A DNA stretch of 64,000 nucleotides from Streptomyces fodineus (GTDB taxonomy: Bacteria; Actinomycetota; Actinomycetes; Streptomycetales; Streptomycetaceae): the NCBI RefSeq assembly GCF_001735805.1, contig NZ_CP017248.1:5332001-5396000 (forward strand), read 5' to 3'. Below the pieces are notes generated by a model. The model did no database searches. It was not told the origin of the DNA and worked only from the letters and a program-made list of their open reading frames with translations. The position numbers were made by a program, and so were the translations under genes. Below, piece by piece: positions 47,770 to 56,502 of the stretch. How positions within the stretch are numbered: the stretch's first letter is position 1; each line of letters begins with the position of its first letter.

Positions 47770-48645
47770 GTGACCCAGGAGTATGTGGCAGTGAACGGCA
47801 GCAGAAGGCTCACGCCTCAGGAGATCGCCGACACCCTGCGCGAGCGCATCCGCTCCGGCGCCCTGCGCCCCGGCGAGCGGCTGCCGACCCAGGCCGAGCT
47901 GGCCGGGGAGTTCGGGGTGGAGCGGGGTGCCGTACGCCAGGCGCTGCGGGTACTGCAGGAGGACGGGCTGCTCAGCGACGTCAGCAAGGGCAGTCCGCCG
48001 CGGGTCGCCGAGCCGCAGGCGCCGCGCGGGGAGCCGCAGCCGACCATGGTGGCCCTCGCGCCCCGGCTGACCGAGGCGTTCTCGGCGCCGCACGTGCGCA
48101 TCGACGCCGTGTGCCTGACCGCGCAGAGCCTGATCCCGGCGCTCGGGGAGGCGCTGCGCCTGGTCCACGAGGGCCGGCTGCGCCCGGAGCGGATCGACGC
48201 CCGCATCCTGCTGCCGTCCCGTGACATCAACCTCGCCTTCCCGGTCTCCGTCGACGCCGGAAGCCAGGAGGACGACGCCGTCCACCGGCGCTGGCTGGCC
48301 ATGCGCAACGCCCAGGGCCAGGTGCTCCAGTACAACCTGCAGGCGCTGCGCGGCACCCACGACATCGACGTCCAGGTCACCTTCCGGGCGCTGCCGTTCA
48401 CCCCGCCGGTCAAGCTGTACCTGCTCAACGGGGTGGAGGCGCTGTTCGCGCACTACATGATCACGCGCCGCGCGGAGCCCACCGAGCGCGGGACGCTGGA
48501 GATGTACGACGCCCTCGGCTCGGAGTCCCTGCTGTTCTCCTTCGAGCAGCGGGCCGGACAGCGCGACGCGGCGTTCGTGGAGCAATCGCAGAAGTGGTTC
48601 GACGCCCTCTGGGAAACCATCACCACGGACCTGACACTCTCCTAG
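47770..48645 (+). CDS. GntR-type regulator with PLD-like C-terminal domain (copy 2)
   Basis: A 291-residue paralogue of copy 1 from GTG 47770, probably leaderless. The HTH is PQEIADTLRERIRSGALRPG, ERLPTQAELAGEFGVERGAV and RQALRVLQEDGLLSDVSKGS. The C-terminal domain keeps ARILLPSRDINLAFP, HRRWLAMRNAQGQVLQYNLQAL and FRALPFTPPVKLYLLNGVEALF, with the same P-x-K-x4-N replacement of the phospholipase D motif. Its stop overlaps the start of the HAD gene by 1 nt (TAGTG), so it is co-translated with that phosphatase. Confidence 0.85.
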   Translation: MTQEYVAVNGSRRLTPQEIADTLRERIRSGALRPGERLPTQAELAGEFGVERGAVRQALRVLQEDGLLSDVSKGSPPRVAEPQAPRGEPQPTMVALAPRLTEAFSAPHVRIDAVCLTAQSLIPALGEALRLVHEGRLRPERIDARILLPSRDINLAFPVSVDAGSQEDDAVHRRWLAMRNAQGQVLQYNLQALRGTHDIDVQVTFRALPFTPPVKLYLLNGVEALFAHYMITRRAEPTERGTLEMYDALGSESLLFSFEQRAGQRDAAFVEQSQKWFDALWETITTDLTLS

Positions 48646-49382
48646 TGACTTCTGATGCGACCACGCAGACCGAACAGACCACGAACGAGATCGAAAAGAT
48701 CCGGGATCTGATCGAAGGTGCCCGGGTGGTCCTGTGGGATTTCGACGGACCGATCTGCCGTCTGTTCGCGCGGCACACGGCGGAACGGGTGGCGGCCGAA
48801 CTGGTGGACTGGCTGGCCGGGCGCGGGCTGCACAACCTGCTCAGCGACTCCGAGCGCGACTCGCTGGACCCGCACGAGGTGCTGCGTGCCGTGGACCTCC
48901 GGCACCCCGGCAGCGACCTCGTGACCGAGCTGGAGGAACGTCTCACCCAGGAGGAGCTGCGGGCCGCCGGCTCCGCGTACCCCACCCCGTACGCCGACCC
49001 CCTGATACGCACCTGGACCGCGGTGGGCGCCCGCCTGGCCATCACCACCAACAACTCCCCGAAGGTGGTGCGCACCTACCTGAACGACCGCGGCCTGACC
49101 GCCTGCTTCGCCCCCCACATCTACGGCCGCACCACCGACCTGCACCTGCTCAAACCCGACCCGCACTGCCTCAACCGCGCCCTGAACGCGATGGGCTCCG
49201 CCCCCACGGCGGCCCTGATGATCGGCGACTCCCCCTCCGACCTCGCCGCCGCGAACGTCGCCGGCGTGCCGTTTCTCGGCTACGCGCGTAACGAACGCAA
49301 GACGAAGCTGCTGCGCGAGGCCGGGGCCGCGTGGGTGGTCGGGTCGCTGGAGCCGCTGCTGCGGACCCTGCGCCGCTGGTGA
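48645..49382 (+). CDS. HAD-superfamily hydrolase (copy 1)
   Basis: A 245-residue phosphatase-like protein from GTG 48645. Motif I is VVLWDFDGPI (nucleophile and acid Asp), motif II ITTNNS, motif III Lys in HLLKPDPHC and motif IV IGDSPSDLA. The helical cap between motifs I and II (~90 residues) is of the phosphoglycolate/beta-phosphoglucomutase type. It is translationally coupled to GntR copy 2. The second HAD of the cluster at 51396-52142 is a diverged paralogue. Substrate unknown. Confidence 0.9.
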   Translation: MTSDATTQTEQTTNEIEKIRDLIEGARVVLWDFDGPICRLFARHTAERVAAELVDWLAGRGLHNLLSDSERDSLDPHEVLRAVDLRHPGSDLVTELEERLTQEELRAAGSAYPTPYADPLIRTWTAVGARLAITTNNSPKVVRTYLNDRGLTACFAPHIYGRTTDLHLLKPDPHCLNRALNAMGSAPTAALMIGDSPSDLAAANVAGVPFLGYARNERKTKLLREAGAAWVVGSLEPLLRTLRRW

Positions 49383-49471
49383 CAGCGGGCCGCACGGCTG
49401 GTGGGTGGTTGACTTGGCTGGTTGCCTGACTGCAGGGTTTGCCGCCGGTGCGGGGGAGGAACATACCGCAG

Positions 49472-50377
49472 GTGACGCTGGAGCAGCGGGACGACGAAGC
49501 CGGCGGCCACGAGTGTCTCCGGGTCACGCAGGAGCTGCGGGCCCGGCTGGCCGACGGCTTCTACCCGGTGGACACCTATCTGCCGCCACAGACCACGCTG
49601 GCGAAGGAGTTCGGGATCTCCCGGGACACCGTGCAGCGGGCCCTGCGAGCACTGCGCGGCGAGGGCTGGATCGAGTCCCGGCAGGGCAAGGGCTCACGGG
49701 TGGTGCGCAACCAGCGCATCCAGTCCGCGACACCCCGGGCGAGCCGCTCACGTCGGCAGCTGACCCTCGGCCCGCTGATCTCCGAGGCTTTCGAGCAGCC
49801 CGAAGTCACCCTGGACATCTACACGTTGACGTCGGAGAGCCTGGACACCCACATCCATCTGCAGGCCGAGCGCATCCGCGCCGGGATCATCGCGCCCCGA
49901 AGCATCGCCCTGCGCCTGATCCTGCCCTCCGCGATCGACGCCCTGCCCCACCCGAGAGGCGCGCACGACGGAAAATCCGACGAGCGACTTCGGGCACGGC
50001 TGCGCGGCATCGCCGAGACCCACATCGCGTCCCTCGACAAGGTCCTCGGGGAACTGCACACGGAGAAGCTCGTCCCGCAGATGTCGTACGAGTTCCGTCA
50101 TGCCCCCTTCGCTCCCACGTTCAAGCTCTACATCGTCAACCGTTCCGAGGTACTGCACGGTCCGTACATCCCGCTCGTCCGCCCGGTGATGCTCGACACC
50201 GGCGAGCAGGTCGAGGCGGTGGACGTCCTGGGACTCGGCGCGACCCTGACCCACCACGTCCGCGACGGCTGTGCGGACTCGCCGGGCTCGACCTTCGTGG
50301 ACGGCATGACGGCGTGGTTCGAGGCCATGTGGGAGTTGCTCACCGACGAGGCGGAGTCCACACGGGGTCGGCGATGA
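49472..50377 (+). CDS. GntR-type regulator with PLD-like C-terminal domain (copy 3)
   Basis: A 301-residue protein from GTG 49472 (GGAGGA 12 nt before). The HTH is CLRVTQELRARLADGFYPVD, TYLPPQTTLAKEFGISRDTV and QRALRALRGEGWIESRQGKG. The C-terminal domain is more diverged but keeps ALRLILPSAIDALP and APFAPTFKLYIVNRSEVL (T-F-K-L-Y-I-V-N). It ends AWFEAMWELL, like WFDALWETI in copies 1 and 2. Its 3' end overlaps the convergent membrane gene by 38 bp. Confidence 0.82.
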   Translation: MTLEQRDDEAGGHECLRVTQELRARLADGFYPVDTYLPPQTTLAKEFGISRDTVQRALRALRGEGWIESRQGKGSRVVRNQRIQSATPRASRSRRQLTLGPLISEAFEQPEVTLDIYTLTSESLDTHIHLQAERIRAGIIAPRSIALRLILPSAIDALPHPRGAHDGKSDERLRARLRGIAETHIASLDKVLGELHTEKLVPQMSYEFRHAPFAPTFKLYIVNRSEVLHGPYIPLVRPVMLDTGEQVEAVDVLGLGATLTHHVRDGCADSPGSTFVDGMTAWFEAMWELLTDEAESTRGRR

Positions 50378-51311
50378 CGGGACGCTCTGGCTTGATGTCG
50401 GCCAGCTTGTTCCAGAGGTTGCGGTGGCACTCCATGTGGTGCTCCGCGATCTGCGCGGTCGTACGGGACGTCGAGCGCAGGTCCCAGCCGATGTAGCGGG
50501 CCTGGCCGTACAGCGGCCCGAAACCCTCGGTGTCCAGGATCCGGTAGGTGTTCTCGTGCCAGGTCACGTCCCTGCGCTCGATGCCGTACGGCGTGGTGAA
50601 CACGGTCTCCTGGTTGAGGATGTAGAGCTTCCGCTCGGGTATCTGCGGCGATTCCCGGATCTCGCAGGAGATGACGATCCCCGGGTTCCTCTGGTGGACC
50701 CGCTCCAGCAGGTTCTTCAGGGTGATCCAGTTGTGCTTGGTGAAGTCGTCCCGCATCCGCTGCCGGTTCTCCGGCGAGTCCCGGAAGTAGAACCTCTCGG
50801 CGTCGGACTCACCGCTGCGCGGAGCCGGTACCAGCCCACCCGGCAGGCCCATCGGCAGGTTCAGGTGGGCGATGATGATGCACAGCTTCAGCTCGACCGT
50901 GCGTACTTCGTGGTCGGCCATCTTCTCCAGCGGCACGCGCAGCGCGTCCAGCAGTGTCTGCATGGTGAATCCGGAGAAGTCGACACGTACCAGCCGGGCC
51001 TGGAACGCTTCCCGGAACGCGGCGTGCAGTTCGTCGCGGTCGGCGAAGACGTGGACGCCGACCACCTCCTTGGGCTCCGACTCGCTGATGGCGTCGAAGA
51101 GGATGAGGGCCATCAGCGCGGCGAACGACCCGCCCAGCAGCTGCTGGCCCTTGAGAGCGTTCCCCAGCGGTTCGATCAGCTCGGCGGCGATCCCGAGCAG
51201 GGCGACCAGGGCGAGCAGCCAGCGGACCATGCGCGGCTTCCACGCCTCGAACGTCCCGCGGAGTCGCTGAAGCCGGCTCGGGCCGTTGTCGCCCGCGGTG
51301 CGAGATGCCAC
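50340..51311 (-). CDS. Membrane protein with the same PLD-like domain
   Basis: A 323-residue protein from GTG 51311. Two membrane segments lie near the N-terminus (MVRWLLALVALLGIAAELIE and LLGGSFAALMALILFDAI). The cytoplasmic part resembles the effector domain of the neighbouring GntR proteins: VFADRDELHAAFREAFQARL, ERKLYILNQETVFTTPYGIE and AEHHMECHRNLWNKL. Here E-R-K-L-Y-I-L-N replaces the phospholipase D motif. It may be a membrane sensor for the same signal. I do not recognise a named family. Confidence 0.75.
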   Translation of the reverse strand: MASRTAGDNGPSRLQRLRGTFEAWKPRMVRWLLALVALLGIAAELIEPLGNALKGQQLLGGSFAALMALILFDAISESEPKEVVGVHVFADRDELHAAFREAFQARLVRVDFSGFTMQTLLDALRVPLEKMADHEVRTVELKLCIIIAHLNLPMGLPGGLVPAPRSGESDAERFYFRDSPENRQRMRDDFTKHNWITLKNLLERVHQRNPGIVISCEIRESPQIPERKLYILNQETVFTTPYGIERRDVTWHENTYRILDTEGFGPLYGQARYIGWDLRSTSRTTAQIAEHHMECHRNLWNKLADIKPERPVIADPVWTPPRR

Positions 51312-51395
51312 ACGTACCCCCCGTGTGCGCCGTTGGCTGCGGGAGGGTGATGCCCGGTGTGCCTCGCCCGCACACCAACGGTGTGACGGCGGCGG

Positions 51396-52142
51396 CTAGT
51401 TGACCCCGGCGGCCGCCAGGGACCGCGCGGCCTCGATGACCGGGCTGTGCGAGTGCACGACCGCGTCCGCGCCCCGGCTCCTCATCTCCCGGGCACGTTC
51501 CGCCGACGGGGTGTGGCCGAGGAAGGCGGTGCCCGCGGCCCGCGCGGTCTGCAGGTCGGTGAGCTGGTCGCCGATGAGCAGGGCCTCGCTCGCCGGCAGG
51601 TGCAGGATCTCCAGGGCGCGGCGCACCGAGTACGGGTCGGGCTTCATGTGCCGCAGTTCGTACGGATCCCGGCCCACCACGGCCTCGAACTTCGCCCGGA
51701 GGTCGTTGTTCTCCAGGAACTCCCGCACCGGTCCCGCGGAGTTGTTGCTGACGATCACCAGCCGCAGGCCGAGTCCGGCCAGCGCGTCCACGAGTCGTAC
51801 GACGCCGCGGGTCGGCTCGGCCGCCTTGACCGCGGCGTACTCGTACCGGGTGACGATGGCCTCGGCCTCGGCCAGGGCGCGGGGGTCACGGGGGGTGGCG
51901 GCCGGCCGGTCGAACATGTTCCTGAGGTGCCGGAGGATGCCGTGGGAGTCGTCGCACTCCTCGACGTCGCGGTCCAGGTCCCCCCAGATCCCGCGTACGA
52001 CGCCCTTGATCTCGTGTGCGACGGGCGCGGTGGGCTCGTCGCCGAACAGGTCGGTGACCGGCCCGTCGAAGTCGAGCAGCACGGCGCGCGCACCGAGGAG
52101 CAGCCGCCGCAGAGCCACGCGTTCGTCGAGTGGACCGCCCAT
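51396..52142 (-). CDS. HAD-superfamily hydrolase (copy 2)
   Basis: A 248-residue HAD phosphatase from ATG 52142 (RBS GGGAGGAG). Motif I is AVLLDFDGPVTDLFGDEP, motif II VIVSNNSAGPV, motif III HMKPDPYSV and motif IV LIGDQLTDLQTA. The motif I region is very close to that of copy 1 (DFDGP(I/V)xxLF), pointing to duplication and a shared class of substrate. It is divergent from the kinase gene at 52374. Confidence 0.9.
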   Translation of the reverse strand: MGGPLDERVALRRLLLGARAVLLDFDGPVTDLFGDEPTAPVAHEIKGVVRGIWGDLDRDVEECDDSHGILRHLRNMFDRPAATPRDPRALAEAEAIVTRYEYAAVKAAEPTRGVVRLVDALAGLGLRLVIVSNNSAGPVREFLENNDLRAKFEAVVGRDPYELRHMKPDPYSVRRALEILHLPASEALLIGDQLTDLQTARAAGTAFLGHTPSAERAREMRSRGADAVVHSHSPVIEAARSLAAAGVN

Positions 52143-52373
52143 CGATCTCCTCCCGTCACCTCGGCCAGTGTGGACCACACATGGCCACGCTGCCAGCACC
52201 GCAGGTCATGCCCGGGCGCGGGACGACCTGCGGGGCACAAGTGTGCGTCCGGTCGCCGTCCGGGCGATCGGGTTCGATGAGTCGACGGCGTCTGGCACGA
52301 TGCACGCCGGCGGAAGGGGTAACGTTCTGCCACTTCCGCACCTTCACCGGTGGCAAGGCGAGAGAAACGGGCA

Positions 52374-53474
52374 ATGTCCCTCCAATCAGCTTCGGTTGCT
52401 CGACTGCACGCGGTCGAGGTGAGCGGCGACGAGTCTCTGGTCGAGGGCCCGCTCCACGGGTATCACCACGAGACGTATGTGTTCCCGCTGCTCGGCGAGG
52501 CGGGCCGGGTGCAGCCGGGGCGGTGGAAGTGCCGGGAGCCGCGGCCGGACCTGCTCTGGTTCGACCGGCGCTGCTTCGCCTCCGAGGAGCAGTTGCTGCA
52601 GGACCTCCAGGGGCGGATCCGTGGCATTCCCGAGATCGCCGAGGTCGGCGGCATCAGCCTGATGCGTTTCATCGAGGGCCGCACGCTCGGCTCCCTGCAC
52701 GGCTCCGGCAAGTCCGTCCCGGACGTCTACCACCGTCAGATCGTCGAGCTCTTCCGGCAGCTGGCCGCCGTGGCCCCCACGAGTCTCAGGGCGGCGCGCA
52801 GGTGCGATCCGGAGGACCGCCCGGAGGACGGCGACACCGAGGGTTTCCTCCAGCGACTCGTCCATTTCACCGAGCACCGGGTCTACCGGCACAACCTCGA
52901 CCGGTTCGAGGGGCTGTTCCGGGAACTGGGCGTGGGCGAGGACGCGTTCGCCCATCTGCGCACGTACGTCTCCGGCCTCACCCGTCGGCCGTTCTGCCTG
53001 CTCCACGCCGACCTGCACCGCGAGAACTTCATCGTGGACGCCGAACAACGCCTGTGGACCATCGACTGGGAACTCGCCATGGTGGGCGATCCGCTCTACG
53101 AGCTGGCGACCCATCTCCATCTGATGCGCTACCCGGCGTGGCAGGCGCGCAGGGTGGCCGAGCTGTGGCACACCACCGTGGAGGAGGTCCGGCCCGGCAG
53201 CACGAACGGCTGGCACGGCGATCTGCCGCTGCTGCTCGGCTACAAGCGGGCCCAGTCCGTCATCACCGACGTCATCCGCTGCGCCCTGATGCTGGGCGCC
53301 GTACCGGACGCCGGCTGGCGGCGGATGGCTTCCGCGGCGCCGAAGCTGCGCCGGATCCTCGTCGACGGTGCCGCGCCGCTGGGCCTGGAGCCGGTACCCG
53401 GCCCCCACCGGATCGCATCGGCGCTCATGCGCTGGTGCCGCGAGCACGGCACCCGCCGGGGCGCCGCCCCATGA
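52374..53474 (+). CDS. Aminoglycoside-phosphotransferase-fold kinase
   Basis: A 366-residue kinase from ATG 52374. The catalytic loop is LLHADLHRENFIVD (HxDxxxxN) and the metal-binding loop is TIDWELAMVGDPLYELATHLH. The N-lobe is poorly conserved. Such enzymes phosphorylate small molecules (antibiotics, choline, sugars, amino alcohols). The adjacent HAD phosphatases suggest a kinase/phosphatase pairing on a shared metabolite. The next gene is a double version of the same fold. Confidence 0.85.
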   Translation: MSLQSASVARLHAVEVSGDESLVEGPLHGYHHETYVFPLLGEAGRVQPGRWKCREPRPDLLWFDRRCFASEEQLLQDLQGRIRGIPEIAEVGGISLMRFIEGRTLGSLHGSGKSVPDVYHRQIVELFRQLAAVAPTSLRAARRCDPEDRPEDGDTEGFLQRLVHFTEHRVYRHNLDRFEGLFRELGVGEDAFAHLRTYVSGLTRRPFCLLHADLHRENFIVDAEQRLWTIDWELAMVGDPLYELATHLHLMRYPAWQARRVAELWHTTVEEVRPGSTNGWHGDLPLLLGYKRAQSVITDVIRCALMLGAVPDAGWRRMASAAPKLRRILVDGAAPLGLEPVPGPHRIASALMRWCREHGTRRGAAP

Positions 53475-53599
53475 CGGCCGTACCTCCCGTGGGCGGTGCG
53501 CCGGGGCACCTCCCCCGACCGCCGTCTCTCCTACGGGAGCCGGCGGATCGCCCGTATGGTGGTGTGCGTCGTCCTCCGCCGGACTCCCGGGAGCGGCCA

Positions 53600-55800
53600 G
53601 TGAGTGCAGTGAGCGCTCCGCCTCCTGCTGCATGGCTCCGACTCGCGTCGGAACCCGTCGTCGAGGCCTTCGTCCATGACGCCAAGAAGTGCGAGCCCTT
53701 CGGCAGCGGTTTTCACAACTGGAACTACGCGGTGCCGCTCACCGGGCCGATGGCCCGACTGCTCGGCCGGGAACCGGGGACCCGGGTGACCGTACGGGTA
53801 CGGCAGGACGATGTCCTCCCGGTGGTGATCCGGACGTGGCAGGACGAGGCGGAGATCCTGCGGGCCGTCCAGCGCGTCCTGCCCCATGTGCCCGAGTGCC
53901 TGGTCGCGGGAGCGGGATTCGCCATCCACAGCTATGTGGAAGGAGTGCCGCTCTCCGAGGTGCGCGGCGCCGGAAGACCGCTGGAACGTTCGCTGATCCG
54001 GGAGCTGGCGGACCTGCTCGCCCGCACGGCGACGGTGCGCAGCGCCAAGGCGCTGCCGCCCCTGCCTGTCTTCTGGCCCCGGAACCACACCGACAGCCAG
54101 GGCTTTCTGCACACCCTGGTCCAGATGGCCGACCTGCAGATCCGGCAGCCCAACTGGCGCCGGTTCGGGGGTTGTTCTACAAACTCGGCATACCCGAGGA
54201 CGCCCTCGTCCGGCTGGCCGAGCGGGTCCCGGAGATGACCCGTCGTCCGTACCGGCTGCTCCACGGCGACCTGCATCGCGGCAACCTGGTCATGACGGCC
54301 GGCGGTGCCCCGAGCGTGGTCGTCGTCGACTGGGAGCTCGCCACGTTCGGCGACCCGTTGCACGACCTCGCCACCCACCTGGTGCGGATGCGTTACCCGG
54401 ACCATCAGTGGGCCGAGGTGGTCGACGCGTGGGCGCAGGCCATGCACCGGGTCCGCCCGGCGGCCGTCGCGGGCCTGGCCAGGGACCTGGGCCACTACAT
54501 CGCCTTCGAGCGGGCCCAGTCCGTCTACCCCGACATCATGCGGGCCACCAGGGCGCTTGGGGAGTCCTTCGACCAGCGCACCCTGGACAGGGCGACGGAA
54601 TGGGTCGACCGGGCCCTGGAGGCAGGGGCGGAACCACTGCGGTTGCGCCGCGTGCCGAATCGGGCGGAGATCGAGCGCATCCTCTTCCGCTGGGGCGCGT
54701 CCGCGCAGCACCGGTCCGGTCCGGCCGTCCACGCGATCGGCTGGACGCCGGATCGGCGCGTTCCGGAACATCCCGACTTCCCCCACTCCGCCGTCGACGC
54801 CGCCCTGCAGATGGAGGGCGTGGTCCCGGGCGGCCAGGTGGTGCGCGGCGACAGGCACGTCAACTCCGTGCTCTGGGTGCCCGGAACCTGCTTCCCCGTC
54901 GTCGTCCGCCGCGAACTACCCGCCGACCCGCGACGCGAGCGCGGCTTCCTCGGCGAGCTGGCCGTGCTGGGCGTGATCGAGCGGTCCGGGGTGCCGGTGG
55001 CCGCGCCGCGGGTGCTGGCGACGGGCCACAGCCACGCGACGAACCCCGCCCACCTCTACCGCGGGGACTGGTTCGCCATCCACACCTACGAGGGCTCGGG
55101 CGCCCTGGGCCGCGAGCCCGACCATCCGGTCCACGGACTGCGTCCGCACGAGGCGGACGCCCTCGTCGACCAGCTGGCCGCGCTCACCGCCGTCGACTGG
55201 ACCCCGATCGATCCGCTGGCCGGCCGCTCCGACTTCTACCTCTGGCTCGTCGACCAGCTCGCCGCGCTGGTCGACGGCCTGCCCGGGGAAACCCGGCGGA
55301 TGGCCCGGTTCCTCGGACTGCCCGAGGCGACCCGGCTGCGCGAGATCCTCGCCATGCACCGCGTCACCACCCGCGCCCCCGCTCTGCTGCACGGCGACCT
55401 GAACCCGCGAAGCCTGGTGCGCCGGGACGACGGCCGGCTGAGCATCGTGGACTGGGACCGGGCCATGATCGGCGATCCGCTGTACGACCTGGTCCGCCAC
55501 ATGCACCTCACCCCGACCCGCCCGGAGATCAGGGACCGCATGTTCCGCCGGTGGGAGACCCGGCTGCCGCGGCGGCACACCCGGGACTGGCAGACGGACT
55601 GGCAGGTGTACCGCTTCTTCGAGATCGTGCGCTCGGCCTATGTGGACCTCGACCTCCTGGTCACCGGCCCGGGCCCGGAAGACCCCGACGTGCGCCGCGC
55701 GGTGGACTCGTACGCCGGCACCCTGGCCGCGGCCGCCGCATCCCTCGGGCTGCCGCTCCGGCCCCGTGGCGCCCCGCGTCCCGCCCGCGCCATGGCCTGA
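53600..55800 (+). pseudogene. Tandem two-domain APH-fold kinase, frameshifted
   Basis: From GTG 53600 (RBS GGGAG) the first frame reads to NWRRFGG and then stops at 54238. A second frame resumes exactly there with LFYKLGIPEDALVRLAERVP and continues to 55800. One missing G in the run at 54166-54170 (five G; six would restore R-F-G-G-L-F-Y-K) joins the two into a protein of about 733 residues. Kinase 1 has LLHGDLHRGNLVM and VVDWELATFGDP. Kinase 2 has LLHGDLNPRSLVR and IVDWDRAMIGDP, with Ser where the loop Asn is expected. It is a real mutation or a homopolymer sequencing error. ATG 53471, overlapping the previous stop, is a possible longer start. Confidence 0.8.
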
Positions 55801-55838
55801 CCCGCCCCGCCCCGGCGATGCTGCGTAGGCTCCCCCTC

Positions 55839-56453
55839 ATGGGTGAGATGGGCCTGCGTGAGCGCAAGAAGCAGCGGATGTACCAGGACGTGTCGGACAT
55901 CGCGGTGCGGCTGTTCCTGGAGCGGGGCTTCGACGCGGTGTCCGTGGCCGAGGTCGCGGCGGCGGCCGGGATCTCCAAGCCGACCCTCTTCCGGTACTTC
56001 CCGGCCAAGGAGGACCTGGTCCTGCACCGGATCGCGGACCACGAGACGGAGGCCGCGCGGGTGGTCGCCGGGGCGGCCGATCCGGTGGACGCGCTGCGCC
56101 TGCACTTCCTCGCCGGGCTGGAGCGGCGCGACCCGGTCACCGGGCTGAACGATCACCCCGAAGTGCTCGCCTTCCACCGGCTCCTCTACGGCACCCCGGC
56201 CCTGGTGGCGCGGGCGCACGCCCATCTGGAGCGGTCGGAGAGGGCGCTCGCCGAGGCGCTCGGGGGCGGCCTGGACGCCCGGCTGGCCGCGGGGCAGATC
56301 ATCGCCGTGCAGCGCATTCTCGCCCAGGAGAACTGGCGGCGGATCGCGGCGGGGGACCCGGTCGCACAGGTGGCGCCGGACGCCGTACGGGCGGCCGAGC
56401 GGGCCTTTCGGCGGCTGGGGGAGGGGCTGCCGGAGCTGAGGCGGGCATCCTGA
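55839..56453 (+). CDS. TetR-family regulator
   Basis: A 204-residue repressor from ATG 55839. The HTH is QDVSDIAVRLFLERGFDAVS and VAEVAAAAGISKPTLFRYFPAKEDLVLH. The ligand domain is helical (AHLERSERALAEALGGGLDA, AGQIIAVQRILAQENWRR). A -10-like TAGGCT (55826-55831) lies 7 nt upstream, so the transcript may be leaderless. It is followed by the HelD-like gene in the same direction; an AT-rich direct repeat between them may be its operator. Confidence 0.9.
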   Translation: MGEMGLRERKKQRMYQDVSDIAVRLFLERGFDAVSVAEVAAAAGISKPTLFRYFPAKEDLVLHRIADHETEAARVVAGAADPVDALRLHFLAGLERRDPVTGLNDHPEVLAFHRLLYGTPALVARAHAHLERSERALAEALGGGLDARLAAGQIIAVQRILAQENWRRIAAGDPVAQVAPDAVRAAERAFRRLGEGLPELRRAS

Positions 56454-56454
56454 G

Positions 56455-56496
56455 ACTCGGTTAAAAATGTAACTCGGTAATGTTTTGGCGTACGCT
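56455..56496 (+). promoter_or_regulatory. Direct repeats and leaderless promoter before the HelD-like gene
   Basis: ACTCGGTTAA (56455-56464) and ACTCGGTAA (56472-56480) recur with a 17-bp period in an AT-rich stretch. The -10 TACGCT (56491-56496) is 6 nt from the ATG at 56503. The repeats may bind the TetR protein encoded just upstream. Confidence 0.5.
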
Positions 56497-56502
56497 GGCG
56501 CC

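Noticed and set aside
56454..56502. Rifamycin-associated element before the HelD-like gene
   Set aside because: The 49-bp gap contains only AT-rich direct repeats and a -10 box, not the expected GC-rich inverted element.
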